This document shows, one piece after another, positions 54,068 to 64,000 of a DNA stretch of 64,000 bases. Each line of letters starts with the position of its first letter. The first letter of the stretch is position 1. Under the pieces are notes generated by a model that did no database searches, was not told the DNA's origin, and saw only the letters and a program-made list of their open reading frames with translations. The position numbers and the translations under genes are program-made. This stretch comes from Macrostomum hystrix (lineage: Eukaryota > Platyhelminthes > Macrostomidae), in contig CATNEN010000001.1 in the NCBI GenBank assembly GCA_950097015.1, positions 25,349,001-25,413,000 on the forward strand, in the 5' to 3' direction.

Positions 54068-56095
54068 ATGCCGCATTTCAGACTACCCTGGCAACTGCAG
54101 GCGCAGCAGCGGCAGCAGCAGCAGTTGACCCCATCAGGCCAGGACAGCCCGACCACTAGCAGGCGAAAGCGAAAGAGGAAGAAATCCCCGGCCGGTAAGC
54201 ATCGCAAGCCGAGCCCTATGAGCAACCAGCAGCACTCGCCCATCTTCGACTGCTCCGGCAAAAGGCGGCAGCCGCAGCAGCAACTTCAGCAGCTGTCAAG
54301 CGACCCACCGTCGCTGCTAAGCTTCACTGCGTCAGCATCGGCTGCAGGAAGCGTCGCATCGAGCGAGGATCTGGAGCTGCTGGAGCTGGCTACACCTACA
54401 GCGGGCAAGTCGACCATCCCGAAGCGTTTGATCAACAGCCTCGGAGGCCCTCGAGTCAGCGACGACAGCGACGACAGCTCGACGAGCGCCGACGAGGGTA
54501 CGGGAGGTCGAAGCCGGCACAGGCAACGGCGCTTTTCGGTGTCGAGCACTGACAATGACGATGATGATTCATCGAGCTCATCGACCTCTTCATCCTCTTC
54601 GGCGTCTTTCGACTCGCCCGGTCGACAGCAGCGACGCCGACAAAGGCAGCAGCGTCGACAATGGGAGCGAGGTGGCGATGTCCACTCATTGCCGCTTTCA
54701 CCACCTCGCGGCATTCGGGCCAGAGTTCTCTATGACTTTCCCGCGGGTGGACCCAGCGAGCTTCCCGCACGTGCCGGCGAGCAGCTACGGGTGCTGTACC
54801 ACGTGGATCGCCGCTGGGTTTTCGCGGTAAATAGTCGACGCCGGTCCGGCTACCTGCCGTTCTTGTTCGTGGCCAAGATCGACCTCACCTGCCATCGGCG
54901 CGTGCCCAGCTTTGACCGCTACCGGCGCTGGTTCCCATGGGATCTCGATGCGGCAGCGTCTGCCACAGCGGCACAAGATGACTCCTCGGCCTGCGGCAGC
55001 TCTGACTCGGGAAACTACGAGGCCAGCTCGTCCAACTCTTCGGCCGCGTCTGCTGCGGCTGCCGCTGCGGCAGCGGCGGCGGCTGCTGCGGCTGTAGTGG
55101 TTGACGAAGCTCCTTCACCACCTGTACATTGCCACCTTGTCACCACAACAGCGCTGCTGCACTATCAACGAAGAGGTAGCTCCGATGTCGATGAGGATGA
55201 TGGAGCCACTCCCTGCGGTGGTGGTGAGAGTCAAATGACCCCATTGCCGCCACCACCACCGCCTTCGCCTCCTCCGGCAGCGTCGAAACCCTCTCAGCCG
55301 CCACCGCCGCCGCCGCGACTCTTCTACCCAGCTTCGGGTCAGCGGCGACCCGACTCGCTGATGGTACATACGCCGACTCAGACGCGCCTACAGCAGCCGC
55401 AGCAACAACACCATGATCCTGCTTCACAGGTGTGCATTGGATACTACAACTGCTAGTAATTAAGAACATTTTCAAACCGTATCTCACTCTCTGTAAAAAT
55501 TTTTTTTTAGAATGTCGCGCCTCCCCTCGCAACCGCCCAGTGCCGCCAGTTGCCGCCGCATCAGCAGCAGCGCTCACTGCCTCAGTGCACCTGCCCGCAC
55601 GTCTCCTTCGAGGTCTGGAAGCGGCGACCGTCCTTCGATTCAGCGGTTGCCCAGCCGCCCACAACATTGCCCCCACCGCCACCGCCGCCGCAGATCCTGT
55701 CCTCAACAACGGTGTCAACAACGTCATCAACGATGAAGCGTGTCACTTTCAGTGTGAACAATGAGATCATTGGCGTGGCTGATAACATCGACCGTCTGCC
55801 CTGCTACAGCAGCTGTCACGCTGAGCACGAGGTGGCGAATTTGGCCGGTGACTTGGCCGGACGCTTTGACAGCATCTGCTTCTACGACAACTACCTGCCC
55901 GAGGTGACGGCTGCTAGAGATTCCACCGCTGCAGCAGCGGCGAGTTCCGCAGCAGCAGCAGCAGCCACAGCCACAGCGGCAGCAACAGTTTCGCCTAAAA
56001 TGCGGCCGGCAGTACCTCGCGACGGCAGTCAGTTGTATCAAACAGTTGTGAATCCAGATGCCGAGAGCTCTATCGACATGTACACACTGGTTTGA
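54068..56095 (+). CDS. SH3-domain protein, 2 exons
   Basis: Exons 54068-55429 and 55511-56095 join in phase 0 (CTTCACAG|GTGTGC to TTTTTTTAG|AATGTC) into about 648 residues. The N-terminus is Gln-rich and basic (RRKRKRKKSPAGK) with Ser and Asp runs. Residues ~217-276 form an SH3 domain: ARVLYDFPAGGPSELPAR, GEQLRVLY, RRWVFAVN and the SGYLPFLFVAKI strand that replaces the usual GLFPxNYV. A Tyr/Trp/Arg stretch (FDRYRRWFPWDL) follows directly. The C-terminal half has poly-Ala and poly-Pro tracts, which may be self-ligands, and one conserved-looking block (MKRVTFSVNNEIIGVADNID). A scaffold or signalling adaptor is inferred; no family name is recognised. Gene size, TATA box and intron make the call firm. 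Confidence 0.85.
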
Positions 56096-57124
56096 CACAA
56101 TCTGGTACATAATTCGGTATCTGAACATTGGCAGACGTTTCGGAAAAGAACATAATATTCCTGTATACAATTAAGTTAGCTACAACGTTAAGGTAAAAAG
56201 GATCTAAGGTTAAGAGGCTGTACCAAAGGCTCTATCTTATCCCAGTAAAAGCTGATCGGTGCAAGCGATCAATACAATCAATGTGAAAAGCCTGCAACCA
56301 TGACACAATCATTACAATCGACCCGAACTCCAAACTGAACAATATACTATTGAGTAGGAGTGTTGCAACAGCAAGAGATTTATCTAAATTTAATGGTATT
56401 TTGATACTTAAACTATTTGAAATATACGAGCGTATATACGCTGAACTATATTGACAGACACTAGAAACCCAAACCAGACTACTAACTGTCAGTAGAGTCT
56501 TGATGTTATATATTTTATTCTAACACAGTTCATCATTTCAGATGCTTCTATTTTAATTGGAATGCAATTCCTTCAGTACTTATTTTCTATTGTCAGCATC
56601 CTGCAATGTACACTCAGATTCCCTGAAAGTTCAACAATTGATTAGTTTGTACCTCTGCAACATTTACTCTGTGATTTATCATAACTCTATTTTATTTTGC
56701 AAGAATCTAAACAACTGATAATGACTAACAATAAAAGGACAATGATTTTTGCGACGGAAAAAGCACTTGGCGATTGTGCAATTGTAAAAATTCTCTGTGA
56801 ATTTGTTCAAGTTCTTGTCAACAGTGTTGTTTGTTTTTATTTTTTGTTGAAGCAACAAGACAACAAATTGAAAGTTCCGATTTGGAACTGATTCGCAACA
56901 CCACAATAAATGTTTGGCATAAGAGAAATTCGATGAAGCGGGTAGATGAGTGATTCTCGAGATATCGACGGTGCAGCACTCATTGTGTCCAGAAGTCTTT
57001 GATAGCAAACACTTGGCATTTGATTGTGTATGTACCTTGAAGGAGCCGAGGCATTCTGAAAATTCAACGGAATAGTTTCGCTTTAATTACTCATATTTGC
57101 TGGGGATCAGTTGTAACAGTAGTC

Positions 57125-57355
57125 ACTGCACAGCCTTTGCACATTCGGTGGACCAATCAGCGCGGACAGGCGCACAGATACAGTACGTAGGCACACACTA
57201 ACAGGGGTGTGTACATCCGCCTAACGTTTTGATTGTCTCTCATCGTGCCTTGGGGGTTGGCCCTCATGCGAGTAAAATGCACGACAAGCCCCTCAAAGTA
57301 TTCTTTTATTTAATGGCACCTCGCATTGGATAGCAGCTGAGGGACCTTGGTGAGG
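57125..57355 (-). mobile_element. SINE family 1, diverged copy
   Basis: Reverse copy with GCGCACAGATACAGTACGTA, GTGCCTTGGGGGTTGGCCCT and AGGGACCTTGGTG in order. The head is degraded. Confidence 0.75.
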
Positions 57356-57394
57356 GAATAGTTTAATACATCTTTAATAACAGTGGTTCTGGGG

Positions 57395-57640
57395 GTTTTA
57401 GACTCAGCTAATTTACGAGTATTGTACCGGAGTCTAAAGGGTGTGTACACCTTGTTCAGTCCATGGACTGAAAGGACGTCAAACCCATCAATTTTTTACT
57501 GCTGGATGAACTGAATCAATGAGGAATTGAATATCTTGCTCAATGACACAACTAGTTTCCTATGAGTTAAGATGCGAACTCTTGACCTCACATTCAGAAG
57601 CTCGAAGCTCAATGATTCGAGTATTCTATTGTTCAGATGT
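57395..57640 (-). mobile_element. SINE family 2, diverged copy
   Basis: Reverse copy. TTCAGTCCATGGACTGAA, AATATCTTGCTCAATGACAC (complement of the TGAGCAAGA phrase) and GCGAACTCTTGACCTC (B box complement) occur in order. Confidence 0.55.
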
Positions 57641-58347
57641 TCCTCAGATCCGCATCAGTGATTTCTGTCGACAATCCGATCAATCCGATTCTCACCTGGC
57701 GCAGCTGCCGCAAGTGCCCTGACAACATCTATCCATTGTTAACAGTAAAAAGACCTCAGGGTATTTCAAATGCCCACTGCCTACTTCACGACAGCTTCCA
57801 AACCGAATGACCGATTTTCATGAAAGTCCACCATCTGAATCAATTTTTTTCGCCATTTACGATGAGCCAACTTTCAAAGCCATCCTAGTCTTTGCAAGTC
57901 TTTGTTCAGCAAACACAGCACTACAATACTGGCTCTGGGCAGTCATTCCCTGGCAGTCTGTCGCCCGCGATTCTAAATACAGGTAAGCGGCTCTTCTTCG
58001 GTTAAAAATGGATTGTTTCGACAGGCGGCGTGAGGCCAGAGAGCATCTCCCATTTCAGCTTTGCCTGCTTTCTGCACACAATGAAACCTTCAAGTGTAAA
58101 TTTACCTGACCTTTAAGTCTTTAAGCTCACTCACTGAATGTCTAGAGGTTGCTGAAACAATTCAATTTTTTTCTCTCGTTGCAAACAATCTGCGAGTTTT
58201 CGGGCCATTTTCTGCTATGTTAGAAAAAGCTTTGAGTAGCAGGTAGATAGAATCCAAGGACAGTCAACTTACCAGTCTCTTATTACCAGATTACATTTTA
58301 GTCTAGTGCGTAATGTCAGTTCGCAAAGTAATCACCGGCTTTCAGAG

Positions 58348-58539
58348 TCAGTCTTCGTCACTGAAACCCTCCGGAGGTCCCCGTCGGCCTGTGTTGAGTT
58401 TGGCCAGGTTTGCTCGCTGCCTCTGACGAAGGACCTCTTTACGTCTCTCGATGGCTGCTGCCTGGGCTTCCCGGGCCTTGTCAAGCTGCTCAGCGGACTC
58501 TTTCGCCTGAGCCAGCATCTGACGGCTGCGCTCCTCGTT
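58348..58539 (-). CDS. last exon of an unidentified minus-strand gene, coiled coil
   Basis: After a good acceptor (GCAAACATCCTTCCAG, minus strand) 63 codons run to a stop. They begin NEERSRQMLAQAKESAEQLD, continue as a highly charged Glu/Arg/Ala helix (AQAAAIERRKEVLRQRQR) and end GFSDED. Composition and heptads indicate a coiled coil. A faint likeness to the stathmin helix (REAQ..A..ER) was noticed but is too weak to name it. Upstream exons must lie beyond the 5-kb array and probably outside the window. Confidence 0.5.
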   Translation of the reverse strand, partial: NEERSRQMLAQAKESAEQLDKAREAQAAAIERRKEVLRQRQRANLAKLNTGRRGPPEGFSDED

Positions 58540-58689
58540 CTGGAAGGATGTTTGCAAGTGTTTTGTCATTTTCGAGCTAGATTTTCAGTAGGTGATGCAC
58601 TGAGTCTAAGACATGATCCAGACTCGGCCTAAATAGGTGTCACTCTAGCTAGATATAACAGGCGACCTCGCATCTCGCAGACGACACTC

Positions 58690-61600
58690 TGAGCCTGTTA
58701 TACGATACTGGGTTTGCTAGACGATTCTCTGAGTCTGACGTTCTGAGTCTGTTAGAATAGATTTTGAGTCTGTTAGACTGACTACACCCTGAGTCTGTTA
58801 GACTGACTACACCCCTTAGTCTGTTAGACTGACTACACTCTGAGTCTGTTAGACTACACTCTGAGTCTGTTAGACTGACTACTCTCTGAGTCTGTTAGAC
58901 TACACTCTGAGTCTGTTAGACTACACTCTGAGTCTGTTAGACTACACTCTGAGTCTGTTAGACTACTCTCTGAGTCTGTTAGACTACACCCTGAGTCTGT
59001 TAGACTGACTACTCTCTGAGTCTTTTAGACTACACTCTGAGTCTGTTAGACTACACTCTGAGTCTGTTAGACTACACTCTGAGTCTGTTAGACTACACTC
59101 TGAGTCTGTTAGACTGACTACTCTCTGAGTCTTTTAGACTACACTCTGAGTCTGTTAGACTACACTCTGAGTCTGTTAGACTACTCTCTGAGTCTGTTAG
59201 ACTACACTCTGAGTCTGTTAGACTACACTCTGAGTCTGTTAGACTACACTCTGAGTCTGTTAGACTACACTCTGAGTCTGTTAGACTACCCTCTGAGACT
59301 GTTAGACTACACTCTGAGTCTGTTAGACTACACTCTGAGTCTGTTAGACTACACTCTGAGTCTGTTAGACTACACTCTGAGTCTGTTAGACTACACTCTG
59401 AGTCTGTTAGACTACACTCTGAGTCTGTTAGACTACCCTCTGAGACTGTTAGACTACACTCTGAGTCTGTTAGACTACACTCTGAGTCTGTTAGACTACA
59501 CTCTGAGTCTGTTAGACTACACTCTGAGTCTGTTAGACTACACTCTGAGTCTGTTAGACTACCCTCTGAGACTGTTAGACTACACTCTGAGTCTGTTAGA
59601 CTACACTCTGAGTCTGTTAGACTACACTCTGAGTCTGTTAGACTACACTCTGAGTCTGTTAGACTACACTCTGAGTCTGTTAGACTACACTCTGAGTCTG
59701 TTAGACTACACTCTGAGTCTGTTAGACTGACTACTCTCTGAGTCTGTTAGACTACACTCTGAGTCTGTTAGACTACACTCTGAGTCTGTTAGACTACTCT
59801 CTGAGTCTGTTAGACTGACTACTCTCTGAGTCTGTTAGACTGACTACTCTCTGAGTCTGTTAGACTACACTCTGAGTCTGTTAGACTACACTCTGAGTCT
59901 GTTAGACTACACTCTGAGTCTGTTAGACTACACTCTGAGTCTGTTAGACTACACTCTGAGTCTGTTAGACTACACTCTGAGTCTGTTAGACTGACTACTC
60001 TCTGAGTCTGTTAGACTACACTCTGAGTCTGTTAGACTACTCTCTGAGTCTGTTAGACTACTCTCTGAGTCTGTTAGACTACTCTCTGAGTCTGTTAGAC
60101 TACTCTCTGAGTCTGTTAGACTACTCTCTGAGTCTGTTAGACTACTCTCTGAGTCTGTTAGACTACACTCTGAGTCTGTTAGACTGACTACACCCTGAGT
60201 CTGTTAGACTGACTACTCTCTGAGTCTTTTAGACTACACTCTGAGTCTGTTAGACTACACTCTGAGTCTGTTAGACTACACTCTGAGTCTGTTAGACTAC
60301 TCTCTGAGTCTGTTAGACTACACTCTGAGTCTGTTAGACTACACTCTGAGTCTGTTAGACTACACTCTGAGTCTGTTAGACTACACTCTGAGTCTGTTAG
60401 ACTACACTCTGAGTCTGTTAGACTACACTCTGAGTCTGTTAGACTACACTCTGAGTCTGTTAGACTACACTCTGAGTCTGTTAGACTGACTACTCTCTGA
60501 GTCTGTTAGACTACACTCTGAGTCTGTTAGACTACTCTCTGAGTCTGTTAGACTACCCTCTGAGACTGTTAGACTACACTCTGAGTCTGTTAGACTACAC
60601 TCTGAGTCTGTTAGACTACACTCTGAGTCTGTTAGACTACTCTCTGAGTCTGTTAGACTACACTCTGAGTCTGTTAGACTGACTACACTCTGAGTCTTTT
60701 AGACTACACTCTGAGTCTGTTAGACTACACTCTGAGTCTTTTAGACTACACTCTGAGTCTTTTAGACTACACTCTGAGTCTTTTAGACTACACTCTGAGT
60801 CTTTTAGACTACACTCTGAGTCTTTTAGACTACACTCTGAGTCTTTTAGACTACACTCTGAGTCTTTTAGACTACACTCTGAGTCTGTTAGACTGACTAC
60901 ACTCTGAGTCTTTTAGACTACACTCTGAGTCTGTTAGACTACACTCTGAGTCTTTTAGACTACACTCTGAGTCTGTTAGACTACACTCTGAGTCTGTTAG
61001 ACTACACTCTGAGTCTGTTAGACTACTCTCTGAGTCTGTTAGACTACACTCTGAGTCTGTTAGACTACACTCTGAGTCTGTTAGACTACACTCTGAGTCT
61101 GTTAGACTACCCTCTGAGACTGTTAGACTACACTCTGAGTCTGTTAGACTACACTCTGAGTCTGTTAGACTACACTCTGAGTCTGTTAGACTACCCTCTG
61201 AGACTGTTAGACTACACTCTGAGTCTGTTAGACTACACTCTGAGTCTGTTAGACTACTCTCTGAGTCTGTTAGACTACACTCTGAGTCTGTTAGACTACC
61301 CTCTGAGTCTGTTAGACTGACTACACTCTGAGTCTGTTAGACTACACTCTGAGTCTTTTAGACTACACTCTGAGTCTGTTAGACTACACTCTGAGTCTGT
61401 TAGACTACACTCTGAGTCTGTTAGACTACCCTCTGAGTCTGTTAGACTGACTACACTCTGAGTCTGTTAGACTACACTCTGAGTCTTTTAGACTACACTC
61501 TGAGTCTGTTAGACTACCCTCTGAGTCTGTTAGACTGACTACACTCTGAGTCTGTTAGACTACACTCTGAGTCTTTTAGACTACACTCTGAGTCTGTTAG

Positions 61601-63660
61601 ACTACTCTCTGAGTCTGTTAGACTACCCTCTGAGACTGTTAGACTACACTCTGAGTCTTTTAGACTACACTCTGAGTCTGTTAGACTACACTCTGAGTCT
61701 GTTAGACTGACTACACTCTGAGTCTGTTAGACTACACTCTGAGTCTGTTAGACTGACTACTCTCTGAGTCTGTTAGACTGACTACACTCTGAGTCTGTTA
61801 GACTACACTCTGAGTCTGTTAGACTGACTACTCTCTGAGTCTGTTAGACTGACTACACTCTGAGTCTGTTAGACTGACTACACTCTGAGTCTGTTAGACT
61901 ACACTCTGAGTCTTTTAGACTACACTCTGAGTCTGTTAGACTACCCTCTGAGTCTGTTAGACTGACTACACTCTGAGTCTGTTAGACTACACTCTGAGTC
62001 TTTTAGACTACACTCTGAGTCTGTTAGACTACTCTCTGAGTCTGTTAGACTACACTCTGAGTCTGTTAGACTACACTCTGAGTCTGTTAGACTACTCTCT
62101 GAGTCTGTTAGACTACTCTCTGAGTCTGTTAGACTACACTCTGAGTCTGTTAGACTACTCTCTGAGTCTGTTAGACTACCCTCTGAGTCTGTTAGACTGA
62201 CTACACTCTGAGTCTGTTAGACTACACTCTGAGTCTGTTAGACTACACTCTGAGTCTGTTAGACTACTCTCTGAGTCTGTTAGACGACTTACACTCTGAG
62301 TCTGTTAGACTACACTCTGAGTCTGTTAGACTACACTCTGAGTCTGTTAGACTACTCTCTGAGTCTGTTAGACTACCCTCTGAGTCTGTTAGACTGACTA
62401 CACTCTGAGTCTGTTTAGACTACACTCTGAGTCTTTTAGACTACACTCTGAGTCTGTTAGACTACCCTCTGAGTCTGTTTAGACTGACTACACTCTGAGT
62501 CTGTTAGACTACACTCTGAGTCTTTTAGACTACACTCTGAGTCTGTTAGACTACACTCTGAGTCTGTTAGACTACTCTCTGAGTCTGTTAGACTACCCTC
62601 TGAGACTGTTAGACTACACTCTGAGTCTTTTAGACTACACTCTGAGTCTGTTAGACTACACTCTGAGTCTGTTAGACTGACTACACTCTGAGTCTGTTAG
62701 ACTACACTCTGAGTCTGTTAGACTGACTACTCTCTGAGTCTGTTAGACTGACTACACTCTGAGTCTGTTAGACTGACTACACTCTGAGTCTGTTAGACTG
62801 ACTACACTCTGAGTCTGTTAGACTACACTCTGAGTCTGTTAGACTGACTACTCTCTGAGTCTGTTAGACTGACTACACTCTGAGTCTGTTAGACTGACTA
62901 CACTCTGAGTCTGTTAGACTGACTACACTCTGAGTCTGTTAGACTACACTCTGAGTCTGTTAGACTACCCTCTGAGACTGTTAGACTACACTCTGAGTCT
63001 GTTAGACTACTCTCTGAGTCTGTTAGACTACCCTCTGAGACTGTTAGACTACACTCTGAGTCTTTTAGACTACACTCTGAGTCTGTTAGACTACACTCTG
63101 AGTCTGTTAGACTGACTACACTCTGAGTCTGTTAGACTACACTCTGAGTCTGTTAGACTACACTCTGAGTCTGTTAGACTACTCTCTGAGTCTGTTAGAC
63201 TACAGTCTGAGTCTGTTAGACTACACTCTGAGTCTGTTAGACTACACTCTGAGTCTGTTAGACTACTCTCTGAGTCTTTTAGACTACTCTCTGAGCCTTT
63301 TAGACTACACTCTGAGTTTGTTAGACTACATTTCAAGTCTGTTATACTACACCCTGAGTCTGTTATACTACACTATGAGTCTGTTAGACTACCCTCTGAG
63401 TCTGTTAGACTACTCTCTGAGTCTGTTAGACTACTATCTGAGTCTGTTAGACTACACTCTGAGTCTGTTAGACTACTCTCTGAGTCTGTTAGACTACTAT
63501 CTGAGTCTGTTAGACTACACTATGAGTCTGTTAGACTACCCTCTGAGTCTGTTAGACTACACTCTGAGTCTGTTAGACTACCCTCTGAGTCTGTTAGACT
63601 GCACTCCGAGTCTGCTGTAGACTACGCTCTGAGTCTGTTAGACTACCCTCTGAGTCTGTT
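58690..63660. repeat. 21-bp satellite-like array, ~5 kb, ~230 copies
   Basis: Unit ACTCTGAGTCTGTTAGACTA plus C. Variants are TCTCTGAG, CCTCTGAGACTG, CTTTTAGAC and an inserted GACT (25-bp units). Blocks of variant units recur in order, so higher-order copying is evident. It lies immediately upstream, on the minus strand, of the exon at 58348-58539 and is therefore probably intronic. Confidence 0.98.
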
Positions 63661-64000
63661 AGACTGGCAAGATCAGAAGATTAGATCTTCTAAGATTAGA
63701 TAAGGTAAGATAAGATAAGATAAGATCCACTTAGATGCCAGAAAACTGCAAATATAGCCGCTTCTGACTGACCCGATAGATTTTAATAATAAATTCCCAA
63801 AAATCTCGAAGTAGAAAATCATGAACTCAAAGCCAGCTTTTATCTGTCAAGTGCAGCGCATGGCATGCCTGGCTGCCATGAAGAATCTAGTCAAGGCATT
63901 TCAAACACCTTTTATCCAAACGACATCTTTCATTTGGGCTTCTGCACCTTCAGGATTGTAAACAAACCAGGAAATGGTAATCAACAATGGCCTACCTCAC
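63661..64000. other. unassigned right edge
   Basis: A short AGATAAGATA-type run (63690-63725) and AT-rich unique DNA. On the minus strand the edge reads GTGAGGTAGG, which could be a splice donor whose exon lies just outside the window. Confidence 0.35.

Larger units (their letters stand above)
56100..58345. other. 3' UTR and intergenic DNA
   Basis: AT-rich. AATAAA at about 56729 could end the SH3 transcript. It contains SINE remnants at 57125-57355 and 57395-57640 and no gene. Confidence 0.5.

Noticed and set aside
58348-58539. Assignment of the coiled-coil exon to stathmin
   Set aside because: Only a short REAQ..A..ER likeness, which any Glu/Arg/Ala coiled coil can show by chance.

Overview
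The window is nuclear DNA of an animal. Genes have GT-AG introns, exons are GC-rich with Gln, Ala and Ser runs, introns and spacers are AT-rich, and tRNA-derived SINEs are scattered through it. By my tally of array bounds roughly a third of the 64 kb is tandem repeat. A lophotrochozoan such as a free-living flatworm (for example Macrostomum) would fit, but this is inference from style only and no sequence here proves the species.

Left end (1-9144, minus strand): a complete six-exon CIAO3 (NARFL/IOP1) gene of the cytosolic iron-sulfur assembly pathway. All eight expected cluster cysteines are present. Four of its five introns are swollen by minisatellites. It lies head to head with a complete five-exon PCF11 gene (9585-15013, plus strand), the pre-mRNA cleavage and termination factor, with about 440 bp between the two start codons.

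Middle (15-31 kb): an intergenic stretch with a 30-bp array and a 19-24 bp array leads to a TATA-type promoter and a plus-strand gene (coding 20417-21247) for an unrecognised protein with an N-myristoylation/palmitoylation start. At 23822-30720 (plus) lies a nine-exon gene for a secreted protein of about 1180 residues: signal peptide, Cys-rich WSC-like start, then eight degenerate C-type-lectin-like modules. The exon phases show that these arose as four copies of a two-module unit.

Right half (31-64 kb): mostly intergenic or intronic DNA with many arrays: GTGAGA-type, TATC, CTACCCCTCTCT, and 23, 16, 22, 13, 30, 28-30, 26 and 21 bp units. A few exon-like islands are seen: 38460-38595 and 39572-39698, which are phase-compatible on the plus strand; 44414-44638; 49250-49440; and a minus-strand coiled-coil last exon at 58348-58539. 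One clear gene, 54068-56095 (plus), encodes an SH3-domain protein of about 648 residues with a TATA box. A 5-kb array of 21-bp units fills 58.7-63.7 kb.

CIAO3 and PCF11 are housekeeping genes that may share a promoter. The other genes show no functional link. Splice sites were chosen by eye from GT/AG context, reading phase and remembered family sequence, so exon edges are predictions.
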